From Streptomyces phaeoluteigriseus (GTDB taxonomy: Bacteria > Actinomycetota > Actinomycetes > Streptomycetales > Streptomycetaceae): a DNA stretch of 62,590 bases. Below the pieces are notes generated by a model. The model saw nothing but the letters and a program-made list of their open reading frames with translations. It had not been told where the DNA came from and did no database searches. Of this stretch, positions 1 to 12,350 are shown piece by piece; position 1 is the stretch's first letter; every line of letters starts with the position of its first letter. The position numbers and the translations under genes are program-made. The stretch covers positions 110,578 to 173,167 of the forward strand of contig NZ_MPOH02000019.1 of the NCBI RefSeq assembly GCF_001896135.2, read 5' to 3'.

Positions 1-478
1 GCCCGCCGGTCCGCCGCTCTGGGCGCCCTTGGCGGGCGCCCCGGCCTGCGCGGGGCGAACCAGTCGCTCGGCATCTTGTCCTCGGCCGTCGCGCGTGGTC
101 GCCGGGTGCGTCGGCACTGCCGTCGGCTCCCGGGCGTCCGGTGGCTCCCGTCGCGGGGGCCCCGCCCGCGGCTCCGGCGGGGCCGGTGCCCTGCGCGTCG
201 GCGCCGGCGTCGTCGCCCGCCGGATCCGCGTCGGTGACGGGCGTGCGCACGACGACCGGCGGGATGGGCCGTGAACCCGGGATGTTGATCCGGATCCGGG
301 TCGTCAGCGTGGTCTCGGTCTTGCGTTCCTCCGGCCGTGCGGCCGAACGGCCCGTGTCCGGGCCGCCGTCGGACACCATCGGGGTGCCGTAGGGCGGCGT
401 GCCCGAGGGGTATGCGGCTCCGCCGCGCCCGTTGGACCCGTTGGGCCCGGAGGACGGACTGTCAGTTTCACGACTCAA
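1..478 (-). CDS. Gly/Pro/Ala-rich hypothetical protein, N-terminal part, frameshifted as read
   Basis: Start of a leftward gene that runs off the window, downstream of mshB and the small membrane gene. I chose the TTG at 476-478 because GGAG stands 8 bases before it. The protein opens LSRETDSPSSGPNGSNGRG, then has one compact stretch, TETTLTTRIRINIPGSRP, followed by Ala/Gly/Pro-rich text. Left of about position 95 the frame turns Arg-rich. A one-base shift near 88-95 restores AEDKMPSDWFAPR, and a second near 45-52 restores AGAPAKGAQSGGPAG. Both fit a missing C in a CC pair. Function unknown; I do not recognise a domain. The gene is incomplete. Confidence 0.6.
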   Translation of the reverse strand, partial: MSRETDSPSSGPNGSNGRGGAAYPSGTPPYGTPMVSDGGPDTGRSAARPEERKTETTLTTRIRINIPGSRPIPPVVVRTPVTDADPAGDDAGADAQGTGPAGAAGGAPATGATGRPGADGSADAPGDHARRPRTRCRATGSPRAGRGARQGRPERRTGG

Positions 479-632
479 GGCAGGTTCTCCAGGTTGGCTC
501 CGCCGCCCGCCACGACCTCACGGGCAGCTCGGCGGCGCGCACCACCATACTGGCCACTACTGACCCGTATCCCATGACCGCCGTGGAAACCGTCACGGGA
601 CTCGCACGCCCGCGCCACGGCGAAGTGGTACG

Positions 633-1043
633 TCACTTGCCAAGTCGGACCCCGTCGCCGACCGGTTGCCGCCCCCAGCCGATGGTGGCGCAGATCACAG
701 CAAGTGCCATGCCGCCGAGCAGGAAGAGGTAGGAACCGCCTCCCGCGCCGAACAGGAAGTCGCCCTCGGGGCGGCCCGCGGTGAGCAGGACGACGCCGAT
801 CATCCAGCCGGCGGCGGGCGAGACGGCCCCGCCCCGGCTGCCGAGGGCCCGCGCCCCGCCGAGGAACAGCCCGGCGGCGCCCGTGAGCGCGAGCAGCAGC
901 CCGCCGGGGAACCAGCCGGCCTGGAGGAGCGCCCCGGCCAGCGCGGTCAGCGCGCCGAGCAGCAGGAGTCCGAGGTGGGCGGCGATCCGTCCGACGGGGG
1001 GCCGTTGGAGGGGCTGGGCGAGCAGGGAACCCTGGTCCGGCAT
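633..1043 (-). CDS. small four-helix membrane protein (DUF6113-like)
   Basis: 136-residue integral membrane protein. Its ATG (1043) overlaps the TGA of mshB in an ATGA arrangement, so the two are probably translationally coupled. Four hydrophobic segments are visible: about residues 20-41, 45-63, 77-90 and 103-121, with a short hydrophilic N-terminus and a basic tail. No catalytic motif is seen. Proteins of this size next to mshB in streptomycetes are, as I recall, grouped as DUF6113; the biochemical role is unknown. The fixed position after mshB suggests a link to mycothiol metabolism, but that is inference only. Confidence 0.75.
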   Translation of the reverse strand: MPDQGSLLAQPLQRPPVGRIAAHLGLLLLGALTALAGALLQAGWFPGGLLLALTGAAGLFLGGARALGSRGGAVSPAAGWMIGVVLLTAGRPEGDFLFGAGGGSYLFLLGGMALAVICATIGWGRQPVGDGVRLGK

Positions 1044-1906
1044 CAGACGGCCTCCTCGACACCGGCGAACAGGTCGGTCTCCCGCTGCTGGGGCCGCTCC
1101 CCGCGGACGAGTTCGTAGTACTCGGTGGTGAAGAGGGGCTGGGCCAGCTCGTTGGAGAGCGCGAAGTGGCGTTCCCCGGGGGCGACCTCGATCTGGGTGG
1201 CGTGCGCGCGCATCGCGGCGGCCTTGGCGGCGGCGTACGCGCTGCCGTCGATCTCGGTGGTGACGCTCTCGTCGTCGACGACGCCGGGTACGTCCCCGAT
1301 GTCGGCGCTCTTGGCGAAGGGCAGGCCGGGCAGCTCCTCCCGGAGCCGGGCGAAGGCGGCCTCGGCGACGGAACGCGGGACGCGGTTCCAGTAGACCTTG
1401 GGGACGCTCCAGCCGGCCCCGGCGGCCAGCTCGACGGCCCGCATGGCGACGCGGTGGGCCTGGATGTGGTCGGGGTGGCCGTAGCCGCCGTGCTCGTCGT
1501 AGGTGACGAGGACCTGGGGGCGCAGGGCGAGGATCACCTCGGCGAGGGATCCGGCGGCGGCGTCGACGTCGGCCTGCCAGAAGCAGGCGGGGTCGTCGTT
1601 GTCGGGCAGGCCCATCATCCCGGAGTCGGCGTGGCGCCCGACTCCGCCGAGCAACCGGAAGTCCTGGACGCCCAGTTCGCCCATGGCGGCGGTGAGTTCG
1701 CGCAGGCGGCACTCGCCCAGGGCGGCACCGGTGAGGTGCCGCAACTGCGGCGGGATGACCTCGCCACGCTCACCGAGGGTGCAGGTGACCAGAGCCACCT
1801 GGACGCCCTCGGCCGCGTACCTGGCCATGGTCGCGCCGTTGTTGATCGACTCGTCGTCCGGGTGCGCGTGCACCAGCAGCAGACGCCGGGCTGGCAGTTC
1901 CGTCAT
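1043..1906 (-). CDS. mshB: N-acetyl-1-D-myo-inositol-2-amino-2-deoxy-alpha-D-glucopyranoside deacetylase MshB
   Basis: Zinc deacetylase of the LmbE/PIG-L family. It removes acetate from GlcNAc-inositol in the second step of mycothiol synthesis, the main low-molecular-weight thiol of actinobacteria. The protein is 287 residues, close to family length. Residues 13-20 read HAHPDDES, the family motif, in which H15 and D18 are probable zinc ligands and D17 the probable base. YGHPDHIQAH at about 142-151 supplies the third ligand. The paralogue Mca (mycothiol S-conjugate amidase) is the main alternative; position and length favour MshB. It lies between two small membrane genes on the same strand, probably in one operon. 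Confidence 0.9.
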   Translation of the reverse strand: MTELPARRLLLVHAHPDDESINNGATMARYAAEGVQVALVTCTLGERGEVIPPQLRHLTGAALGECRLRELTAAMGELGVQDFRLLGGVGRHADSGMMGLPDNDDPACFWQADVDAAAGSLAEVILALRPQVLVTYDEHGGYGHPDHIQAHRVAMRAVELAAGAGWSVPKVYWNRVPRSVAEAAFARLREELPGLPFAKSADIGDVPGVVDDESVTTEIDGSAYAAAKAAAMRAHATQIEVAPGERHFALSNELAQPLFTTEYYELVRGERPQQRETDLFAGVEEAV

Positions 1907-1983
1907 GGGGCAACCCTACGAGGCGGGCATACATCTCCGCCCGAGGGGCAGGCGCAGAGACGGACGCGGCGTCGGGCACCCGG

Positions 1984-2178
1984 TCAGAACTTGATGCTGC
2001 CGATCATGCTCGCCACGCTCGTCGTCAGGTCGCTGATGGTGGGCGCGATCGTCGAGGAGGCGAGATAGAAGCCGAGCAGGATGCAGACAACAGCGTGACC
2101 ACCCTTCAGTCCTGACTTCTTGATCAACAAGAAGACGATGATCGCCAGCAGCACCACCGCCGAAATCGAGAGTGCCAC
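1984..2178 (-). CDS. 64-residue conserved-looking membrane protein
   Basis: Short leftward gene starting at GTG 2178 with a strong GGAGGTGA ribosome site 6-7 bases upstream, which makes the start convincing. It encodes 64 residues: a first transmembrane helix at about 3-19, a KKSGLKGG turn, a second helix at about 27-45 and a polar amphipathic tail ending MIGSIKF. No domain is recognised and no function can be assigned. It lies 77 bases upstream of mshB on the same strand and could share its transcript. Confidence 0.75.
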   Translation of the reverse strand: MALSISAVVLLAIIVFLLIKKSGLKGGHAVVCILLGFYLASSTIAPTISDLTTSVASMIGSIKF

Positions 2179-2357
2179 GGCGGCTCACCTCCAAGAACCC
2201 GGGTACGTGGGGGAATGACAGAGCTAGGGAACCTGTAAATCCATACATCAGCCAGCAGGTTCATACCCACACAGCGCTAGTGATCATAACTATGGGTGCG
2301 TGCGCATCTCTCGGCGCACAGCCGCACAAGGGGGCGCATGGCCAATATGGTCGGGGG

Positions 2358-4511
2358 ATGACGACCGAGTCCGACTCATTCCCCCGCCGGCACGCCCGGA
2401 CCCAGCGGTTCACGCTCGGCGCGCCCCGTTCGTTCACCGTGGCGCCCGACGGCTCTCGCGTGGTGTTCCTGCGCTCCCGTGCCGGTGACGACCGCAGCAA
2501 CGCGCTGTGGGTGCTCGATCCGGCCGACGGCCGCGAGCGCGTGGCCGCGGACCCGCGCATCCTCCTCGGCGGCGCCTCGGAGGACCTCTCGCCCGAGGAG
2601 CTGGCGCGCCGTGAGCGCAGCCGGGAGGGCGGCGCCGGGATCGTCGGGTACGCCACCGACGCGGCGGTGGAGCTGGCGTCTTTCACCTTGTCAGGGCGGC
2701 TTTTCACGGCTGAGTTGCGGGCCGGTACGGCGCGTGGGATCCGCGTTCCCGGACCGGTGATCGACCCCCGTCCGTCACCCGACGGGCGGCTCGTCGCCTA
2801 CGTGACACGGGGCGCCCTGCGGGTCGTGGGCGCCGAGGGCGAGGGCGATGTGGCGCTCGCCGAGCCGGAGTCGGAGTCGGTTTCATATGGATTGGCCGAG
2901 TTCATCGCGGCGGAGGAAATGGGCCGTTCGCGGGGTTTCTGGTGGGCTCCGGAGTCCGACCGGCTGCTGGTCGCGCGGGTGGACGACACGCCGGTGGCGC
3001 GGTGGTGGATCTCCGATCCGTCCCAGCCGGAACGTGACCCACAACACGTCCCCTATCCGGCTGCCGGGACGGCCAACGCGGACGTACGGCTGTTCGTGTT
3101 CGGCCTCGACGGCGTGCGCACGGAGGTCGTCTGGGACCGGACGCGCTATCCGTATCTGGCGCGAGTGCACTGGTCAGCGGCGGGTGCCCCGCTGCTGCTC
3201 GTCCAGGCGCGCGACCAGCGCAGCCAGCTGTTCCTGGCCGTCGACACCGAGTCCGGGGCGACCCGGATGGTGCACGCCGACGAAGATCCGATTTGGCTTG
3301 ATCTTTTCCCTGGGGTGCCCTGCTGGAGCCCCTCCGGGCAGCTGGTGCGGATCGCCGACGAGGGCGGTGCCCGAGTGCTCGCGGTCGGCGAACGTCCGCT
3401 GACCGGAGCCCAGTTGCACGTCCGGGCGGTGCTGGACGTGACGGCCGACGACGTGCTGGTCTCGGCCTCGGCCGGGGAGTCGGCGGAGAGGCCCGAGATC
3501 GGCGAGGTGCACGTCTACCGCGTCAACGAACTCGGCGTGGAGCGCCTGTCCGACGAGCCCGGCGTGCACTCGGCGGTACGGGCCGGGGACGTCACCGTCC
3601 TGGTCTCGGCGACTCTGGACCGGCCCGGGAGCCGGGCGCGGGTGCTGCGGCACGGGAAGGCGCCAGCCACTGTCCGGTCGTATGCGGAGGATCCCGGCCT
3701 CTTCCCCCGCGTGAAACTCACCCAGGGGGGCGCACGGCGGATCCCGTGCGCCGTGCTTATGCCTACGGACTACCCCGGTGACACCTCGCTCCCGGTCCTG
3801 CTGGACCCCTACGGCGGCCCGCACGGGCCCCGCGTGCTCGCCGCGCACAACGCGCACCTGACCTCGCAGTGGTTCGCCGACCAGGGGTTCGCGGTGGTCG
3901 TCGCCGACGGACGGGGCACACCGGGGCGCTCACCGGCCTGGGAGAAGGCGATCAAGGACGATCTGGCGGCCGTCGCGCTCCAGGACCAGGTCGACGCGCT
4001 CCAGGCGCTCGCCGCGGACTTCCCGCTCGACCTGAGCCGGGTCGCCATCCGCGGCTGGTCCTTCGGCGGTTACCTGGCCGCCCTCGCGGTGCTGCGACGC
4101 CCGGACGTGTTCCACGCGGCGGTGGTCGGCGCCCCGGTCACCGACCTGCGCCTGTACGACACGCACTATCAGGAGCGCTACCTCGGACACCCGCGGCAGC
4201 AGCCGGAGGTCTACCGGCGGAACTCACTGGTGGACGACGCCGGCCTGGTCGACCCCGCGGAACCGGCCCGCCCGATGATGATCATCCACGGCCTGGCGGA
4301 CGACAACGTGGTGGTCGCCCACTCCCTGCGGCTGTCCTCCGCACTGCTCGCGGCCGGACGCCCGCACGAGGTCCTGCCCCTGGCCGGCGTGACCCACATG
4401 ACCCCTCAGGAGACGGTCGCCGAGAACCTGCTGCGCCTTCAGCTGGACTTCCTCCGCCGCGCTCTCGGCCTGTCCGGGGAGCAGCCCCCCAGGGACCACC
4501 GCGACCACTGA
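2358..4511 (+). CDS. S9 family prolyl oligopeptidase / dipeptidyl-peptidase IV-like peptidase
   Basis: 717-residue serine peptidase, predicted cytosolic because no signal peptide is visible. The N-terminal ~460 residues are beta-propeller-like (DPPIV N-terminal domain); the C-terminal ~250 are an alpha/beta hydrolase. Catalytic Ser568 lies in GWSFGGY, Asp in HGLADDN (648/649) and His680 in GVTHMT. ATG 2358 is chosen because the protein then opens MTTESDSFPRRH; it lacks a clear ribosome site and may be leaderless. Such enzymes release N-terminal X-Pro dipeptides or cleave short oligopeptides. It converges with a peptide importer operon, so digesting imported peptides is a plausible but unproven role. 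Confidence 0.85.
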   Translation: MTTESDSFPRRHARTQRFTLGAPRSFTVAPDGSRVVFLRSRAGDDRSNALWVLDPADGRERVAADPRILLGGASEDLSPEELARRERSREGGAGIVGYATDAAVELASFTLSGRLFTAELRAGTARGIRVPGPVIDPRPSPDGRLVAYVTRGALRVVGAEGEGDVALAEPESESVSYGLAEFIAAEEMGRSRGFWWAPESDRLLVARVDDTPVARWWISDPSQPERDPQHVPYPAAGTANADVRLFVFGLDGVRTEVVWDRTRYPYLARVHWSAAGAPLLLVQARDQRSQLFLAVDTESGATRMVHADEDPIWLDLFPGVPCWSPSGQLVRIADEGGARVLAVGERPLTGAQLHVRAVLDVTADDVLVSASAGESAERPEIGEVHVYRVNELGVERLSDEPGVHSAVRAGDVTVLVSATLDRPGSRARVLRHGKAPATVRSYAEDPGLFPRVKLTQGGARRIPCAVLMPTDYPGDTSLPVLLDPYGGPHGPRVLAAHNAHLTSQWFADQGFAVVVADGRGTPGRSPAWEKAIKDDLAAVALQDQVDALQALAADFPLDLSRVAIRGWSFGGYLAALAVLRRPDVFHAAVVGAPVTDLRLYDTHYQERYLGHPRQQPEVYRRNSLVDDAGLVDPAEPARPMMIIHGLADDNVVVAHSLRLSSALLAAGRPHEVLPLAGVTHMTPQETVAENLLRLQLDFLRRALGLSGEQPPRDHRDH

Positions 4512-4565
4512 CGAAGCACCGGCCAGGTCCGCGGGAGCGGCGCCGGCTCAGGCGCAAAAAGGGGC

Positions 4566-4599
4566 AACGGGCCGGGAGACATGGCGCTCCCGGCCCGTT
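4566..4599. terminator. bidirectional terminator between peptidase and importer operon
   Basis: Perfect 13-bp inverted repeat (4566-4578 and 4587-4599, AACGGGCCGGGAG arms) with an 8-base loop. It sits 54 bases after the peptidase stop and about 110 bases beyond the stop of the convergent importer operon. It probably ends both transcripts. It lacks a long U-tract, as is usual in Streptomyces. Confidence 0.8.
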
Positions 4600-4706
4600 C
4601 ACGGCACCCGCACGGCCGTACGCTGTTCAGCCTGACGCGTCCGTATATCGGAATCGCGTCGGTCAAGTTGCCTGCGTGTTAACGCGGTTGCGGCTCATAT
4701 GTGCCT

Positions 4707-6777
<2,071 letters not shown>

Positions 6778-6784
6778 CGGCACG

Positions 6785-7798
6785 TCACCTCAGCTTCGGG
6801 TCGAGGGCGTCGCGCACCGCGTCGCCGAGCATGATGAACGCCAGCACGGTGAGCGCCAGGGCGCCGGAGGGCCACAGCAGCGCGTGCGGGGCGTTGCGGA
6901 TGTACGGCGAGGCTGCGGAGATGTCGATGCCCCAGGAGACGGTCGGCGGCTTCAGGCCGACACCGAGGTAGGACAGGGTGGCCTCCAGCGCGATGTACGT
7001 GCCGAGCGCGATGGTCGCCACGACGATCACCGGGGCCACGGCGTTGGGCGCGATGTGCCGCAGCAGCATGCGGGAGTTGGAGGCGCCGAGCGCCCGCGCG
7101 GCCTGCACGTAGTCGTTCTGCTTCGCGGTGATGACCGAGCCGCGGGCGATCCGGGAGATCTGCGGCCAGCCCAGCAGCACCATGAACCCGATGACGGGCC
7201 AGACGGTGTTGCTGGTGACCACGGAGAGCAGGACCAGGCCGCCGAGGACGACGGGAATCGCGAAGAAGATGTCGGTGATCCGGGACAGGACCGAGTCCCA
7301 CACGCCGCCGAAGAATCCGGCGAGCCCGCCGAGGACGCTGCCGAACAGGGCGACGCCGAGCGTGGCCAGGACGCCGACCGTGACGGAGGTACGGGCGCCG
7401 TACACGGTGCGGGTGTACACGTTGCAGCCCTGGCCGTCGTAGCCGAACGGGGCGCCCTGCTGGGAGCCTTCCTGGGCCTTGGCGAGGTCGCACTTGAGGG
7501 GGGAACCGGAGGCGATCACCGAGGGCCACAGGGAGACGAACACCAGGAAGAGGATGACCAGGCCGGAGAGGATGAAGACGGGGTTGCGGCGCAGGTCGCG
7601 CCAGGCGTCCGACCACAGGGAGCGGGGCCTGTCGGTGGGGCCGGTGCCGTCCGGGCCGGCCGGGGCCCTCTCCAGGGTCTCGCCCTCGGCGGTGGCGAGG
7701 TCCATCGCGCCGCCCATGCCGGTCGCGGCGATGGCGCCGTCCTCCGGGACGCGGCCCCCGCCGGACAGGAGCGGCTCGGGCGGCATCGGTTCAGGCAT
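6785..7798 (-). CDS. oligopeptide ABC transporter permease (OppC/DppC type)
   Basis: 337-residue inner-membrane permease with a long hydrophilic N-terminus (about residues 1-72, Gly/Pro/Glu-rich), then about six transmembrane helices and the inner-membrane-component EAA-like loop (ARALGASNSRMLLRHIAPN). The extracytoplasmic loop between helices 1 and 2 carries two cysteines (KCDL and GCNVYTRTVYG), which could form a disulfide. ATG 7798 overlaps the preceding permease stop by 8 bases. It forms the channel with the OppB-type subunit. Confidence 0.88.
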   Translation of the reverse strand: MPEPMPPEPLLSGGGRVPEDGAIAATGMGGAMDLATAEGETLERAPAGPDGTGPTDRPRSLWSDAWRDLRRNPVFILSGLVILFLVFVSLWPSVIASGSPLKCDLAKAQEGSQQGAPFGYDGQGCNVYTRTVYGARTSVTVGVLATLGVALFGSVLGGLAGFFGGVWDSVLSRITDIFFAIPVVLGGLVLLSVVTSNTVWPVIGFMVLLGWPQISRIARGSVITAKQNDYVQAARALGASNSRMLLRHIAPNAVAPVIVVATIALGTYIALEATLSYLGVGLKPPTVSWGIDISAASPYIRNAPHALLWPSGALALTVLAFIMLGDAVRDALDPKLR

Positions 7799-8714
7799 AG
7801 CGGATCCTCGGGTCGAGTACGGCGTACAGGAGATCGACCAGCAGGTTGGCCACCAGGAACACCAGGACGAGGACGGTCACGAAGCCGACCACGGTCTGGG
7901 TGTTCTGGCGGAGGATGCCCTGGTAGAGCTGGAAGCCGACGCCGTGGATGTTGAAGATGCGCTCGGTGACGATCGCGCCGCCCATCAGGGCGCCGATGTC
8001 GGTGCCGATGAAGGTGACGACCGGGATGAGCGAGTTGCGCAGCAGGTGGCGGGTGACGACGCGGCGCCTCGGCAGGCCCTTGGCGATGGCCGTACGGACG
8101 TAGTCGGACCGTTTGTTCTCCGCGATGGAGGTGCGGGTCAGGCGGGTGACGTAGGCCAGTGAGACGCTCGCCAGCACCAGGCCCGGCACGATCAGCTCGC
8201 CGAAGGTGGCGTCCGAGGACACCGAGGGCTTGATCCAGCCCCACTTGACGCCGAGCAGCAGTTGGAGCAGCAGGCCGGTGACGAAGGTGGGGACGGAGAT
8301 CACCACGAGGGTGACCAGCAGGACGCCGCTGTCGACGGGGCGACCGCGGCGCAGGCCGGTGACGACTCCGAGGGTGATGCCGATGACGATCTCGAAGACG
8401 ATCGCGATGATCGTGAGCCGGATGGTGACGGGGAAGGCCGTCGCCATCAGTTCGGTGACCGGCTGGCCGTTGAACGCCGTACCGAAGTCACCGGTGAAGA
8501 CGTTCCCCATGTAGGTCAGGTACTGCTGCCAGACGGGCTTGTCGAGGCCGAACTCCTTCTCCAGCTGGGCGGCGGTGGCGGGGTCGCACTGCCGGTCGCC
8601 GCAGAGACCGGCGATGGGGTCGCCCATCACGTTGACCATGAGGAAGATCAGCAGCGTGGCTCCGATGAACACCGGGATCATCTGGAGGAGACGCCGGATC
8701 ACGTACCGCCCCAT
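7791..8714 (-). CDS. oligopeptide ABC transporter permease (OppB/DppB type)
   Basis: 307-residue permease opening MGRYVIRRLLQMIPVFIG, the usual OppB start, with about six transmembrane helices and the coupling loop AIAKGLPRRRVVTRHLLRN. The periplasmic loop after helix 1 has a CGDRQC pair. It starts 6 bases after the binding-protein gene with no hairpin between them, unlike the corresponding junction in the bldK operon. Confidence 0.88.
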   Translation of the reverse strand: MGRYVIRRLLQMIPVFIGATLLIFLMVNVMGDPIAGLCGDRQCDPATAAQLEKEFGLDKPVWQQYLTYMGNVFTGDFGTAFNGQPVTELMATAFPVTIRLTIIAIVFEIVIGITLGVVTGLRRGRPVDSGVLLVTLVVISVPTFVTGLLLQLLLGVKWGWIKPSVSSDATFGELIVPGLVLASVSLAYVTRLTRTSIAENKRSDYVRTAIAKGLPRRRVVTRHLLRNSLIPVVTFIGTDIGALMGGAIVTERIFNIHGVGFQLYQGILRQNTQTVVGFVTVLVLVFLVANLLVDLLYAVLDPRIRYA

Positions 8715-8720
8715 CGCGGG

Positions 8721-10349
8721 TCAGCTGACCTTGATCTCGTTGTACACCGGGACGGAGAACGGGTTGAGCTTGACGTTCGACAGGCGGTCCGAGTAGCCGG
8801 CGCTGCCGTTCTGGTACCAGAGCGGGATGGCGCCCATGTTGTCCCGGAGCACCTCCTCGGCCTGCTGGAACGTCTCGACGGCCTTGGCGGTGTCGGTCTC
8901 GGCGTTGGCCTCGTCGACGAGGTCGTCGAACTCCTTGTTGGACCACTTGCCGTCGTTGGAGGAGGCGTTGGTGTAGTAGAGCGGCTGGAGGAAGTTCTGG
9001 ATGAGGGGGTAGTCCATCTGCCAGCCCGCCCGGAACGGGCCGCTCATCTTCTGGTCGCCGATCTGGCTGCGGAAGTCGGCGAAGGTGCCGACCGGGTTGC
9101 CGACGCAGGCCTTGTCGTTGCCCAGGGCGTTGTTGATGGAGTTGCAGACGGCGTCGACCCACTGCTTGTGGGAGCCGGTGTCCGCGTTGTACGTGATCTT
9201 GACCTGGCCGCCGGGGAGGCCGCCGCCCTCCTGGATCAGTTTCTTGGCCTCCGCCGGGTCGTAGTCGCAGGCGTCCCCGCACAGGCCTTCCTTGAAGCCG
9301 CCGTCCTCCCCGAGCACCGGGGACGTCCAGTCGGTGGCGGGGGTGCGGGTCTTCTGGAAGATCGTCTCGGTGATCTGCTCGCGGTCGATGGCCCGGGACA
9401 GGCCGGTGCGGACCTTGTCGGAGCCGCTCTTGTTCCAGTTCTCGTCGTAGAACGGGAAGGCGAGGGTCTGGATGATGCCGGCGGGGGTGTTGAGGTAGCG
9501 GTCCCCGAGGTCGTTCTTGACGTTCTTGAGCTGGGCCGCGGGCACGTCGTCGACCAGGTCGAGGTTGCCGGCCAGCAGGTCGGTGTAGGCGGTGTTGTTG
9601 TCCGTGTAGACCTTGAGGTCCACGCCGCCGTTCTCCGCCGCGTCGTCACCGGGGTAGTCCTCCCACTTGCGCAGGCTCATCTGGGAGCCCTTGGCGTAGG
9701 AGTCGACGGCGTAGGGGCCGTTGCCGATCGGCTTGGACAGCCAGCCCGCGTGGTCGGTGAAGAAGGCCTGGGGCAGCGGGGCGTAGGCCGGGTAGCCGAG
9801 GGTGTCGGGGAAGGTCGAGAACTTCTGGCTGAGCTTGACCGTGAAGGTCCTGTCGTCGACGACCTTCAGCCCGGAGAGGGTGTCGGCGGTCTGCTTGCCG
9901 CCGTCCTCGGGGTGCGTCTTGTCGTAGCCCTCGATGTACCCGAAGAAGTACGCGTTCTTCTGGTTGTTCTTCAGGCTGGCGCCGTAGTTCCAGGCGTCGA
10001 CGAAGGACTTGGCGGTGACCTTCTCGCCGTTGCTGAAGGTCCAGCCGTCCTTGACGGTGATGGTGAAGTTCTGCGAGTCCGAGGTCTCGATCTTCTCGGC
10101 GAGCATGTCCTCGGCCTCGCCGGTCTCCGGGTTGTACTTCTTCAGGCTCCGGAAGATCATGTCGAGGACCTTGCCGCCCTGCACCTCGTTGGTGTTGGCC
10201 GGCTCCAGCGGGTTCTGCGGGTCTCCCCACGAGGAGCTGAGCACCGCACCGCTGTCGCCCCCGCTGTCGCCCCCGCCCCCGCAGGCCGTGGCCACGAGGG
10301 CTACGGCCGCCGCGCATGCGGCCCACTTGGCGTGCGTGGCTCCACGCAT
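8721..10349 (-). CDS. oligopeptide-binding lipoprotein (SBP family 5)
   Basis: 542-residue substrate-binding protein, first gene of the importer operon. The N-terminus is a lipoprotein signal, MRGATHAKWAACAAAVALVA, with the modified cysteine at C23 (VATAC; the -3 residue is Ala, a weak lipobox), followed by a Gly/Asp/Ser linker. The rest is a family 5 peptide-binding fold (AEDMLAEKIE, GWTFSNGEKVTAKSFVDAW). AGGAG lies 7 bases before ATG 10349. In S. coelicolor a second importer lies next to bldK in the same order; its peptide substrate is not known to me. Confidence 0.9.
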   Translation of the reverse strand: MRGATHAKWAACAAAVALVATACGGGGDSGGDSGAVLSSSWGDPQNPLEPANTNEVQGGKVLDMIFRSLKKYNPETGEAEDMLAEKIETSDSQNFTITVKDGWTFSNGEKVTAKSFVDAWNYGASLKNNQKNAYFFGYIEGYDKTHPEDGGKQTADTLSGLKVVDDRTFTVKLSQKFSTFPDTLGYPAYAPLPQAFFTDHAGWLSKPIGNGPYAVDSYAKGSQMSLRKWEDYPGDDAAENGGVDLKVYTDNNTAYTDLLAGNLDLVDDVPAAQLKNVKNDLGDRYLNTPAGIIQTLAFPFYDENWNKSGSDKVRTGLSRAIDREQITETIFQKTRTPATDWTSPVLGEDGGFKEGLCGDACDYDPAEAKKLIQEGGGLPGGQVKITYNADTGSHKQWVDAVCNSINNALGNDKACVGNPVGTFADFRSQIGDQKMSGPFRAGWQMDYPLIQNFLQPLYYTNASSNDGKWSNKEFDDLVDEANAETDTAKAVETFQQAEEVLRDNMGAIPLWYQNGSAGYSDRLSNVKLNPFSVPVYNEIKVS

Positions 10350-10971
10350 GGATGACTCCTCTCACCGCGCTTCACCCGAGCGCTGTGCCGTCGTGCCGAC
10401 GTCCGTATTGACGTACTGATCCTTTATCGGCCAATATCACCGCAAAAGGTGCATGACGCACACGCGCGCCACCCGTCCGGGTGCCGAAACTCCGTGAACC
10501 GTGGACGGCCGGCGACAGCCGGGGAAGCTCACCGGCCGGGGTGCGCGGACCGCGGGGTGCCGACCGCGGGCACCACCACCGGCCGGGGCGTACGGACCGC
10601 GAGGTGCCGACCACGGGCACCACCACCGGCCGGGGTGCGCGGACCGCGGGGTCTGACCTCGGGCTCCACCACCGGCCGCGGCGTGCGGACCACGAGGCGC
10701 CGACCACGGGCTGCGAGACGCGGGAACCGGTGGTGCGGGAGGCCAGGGTGCGCCCGATGCGGGCTGCGGCACAGGACGGCGGCCGGGCGGGCCTGGGAGA
10801 CGCGTCACGCGGGCCGGGTGCCCGGGGCGTCGCGGCGCGTGGACGCGGGCCGGGTGCCCGGGGACCTCCCCCCCTCCATGCGGTGGTGGGAGGAGGCCGA
10901 CCTGCGACCGGGACGGACGGCACGCTCAGGTGCGTCGGCGTGGGGCCGGGCCCTCGCGCAACGAACGTACG
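10350..10971. other. non-coding region between the two importer operons
   Basis: About 600 bases without a credible gene. Near 10390-10460 it is relatively AT-rich (GTATTGACGTACTGATCC and TTTATCGGCCAATATCACCG) and should hold the leftward promoter of the importer operon, though I cannot fix -10/-35 boxes. The middle holds the 46-47 bp repeat array listed separately. The remainder is GC-rich with shorter echoes such as CGGGCCGGGTGCCCGGGG, which occurs twice near 10810-10865. Confidence 0.6.
10531..10717. repeat. four imperfect tandem repeats of 46-47 bp
   Basis: Units begin ACCGGCC at 10531, 10578, 10625 and 10671 (periods 47, 47, 46); the last unit is the most divergent. Each has the same order: ACCGGCC, a GxGTGCGGACC-like core, then GACC-CGGGC and CCACC. 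They do not encode a convincing protein in any frame and are not spaced like a CRISPR array. They lie about 180 bases upstream of the second importer operon. Confidence 0.85.
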
Positions 10972-11010
10972 ACGACGGGAGGCGGGGTCGGTGACCCCGC
11001 CTCCCGTCGT
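10972..11010 (-). terminator. bldK operon terminator
   Basis: Perfect 18-bp inverted repeat (10972-10989 and 10993-11010; left arm ACGACGGGAGGCGGGGTC) with a 3-base loop. It lies 190 bases beyond the bldKE stop in the direction of transcription. It is one of the strongest hairpins in the window and probably isolates bldK from the next operon. Confidence 0.85.
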
Positions 11011-11200
11011 GATCGTCACCGGCGCGGGCCGAACCCGGCGGCGACGCACACGCCGCGGGGCGAACCCCGGGCTGACACTCGGCTCGCACGGCGAACGCGG
11101 CGCCGACACGCTCGCGCCGCAGGGGCGCAGCCCGCTGCGACGCCTCCGCCCTACGGGCGAACCCCGCACCCGCGCCCGCCGCACGGCGAACCCGCGTCGG

Positions 11201-12337
<1,137 letters not shown>

Positions 12338-12350
12338 GTCTCGGTGCTCC

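Noticed and set aside
3757..3762. TTA triplet in the peptidase gene
   Set aside because: Out of frame (the codons are CTT ATG). TTA or its complement in bldKB, the DUF4190 gene and the PBP gene were also out of frame.
8262..10355. Plus-strand open frame of almost 700 codons opposite the binding protein and OppB genes
   Set aside because: Gly/Val/Asp-rich shadow without motifs; both genes below it are certain.
10531..10717. CRISPR-like array
   Set aside because: Four 46-47 bp units are contiguous and degenerate, with no unique spacers between identical repeats, and no cas genes are present.
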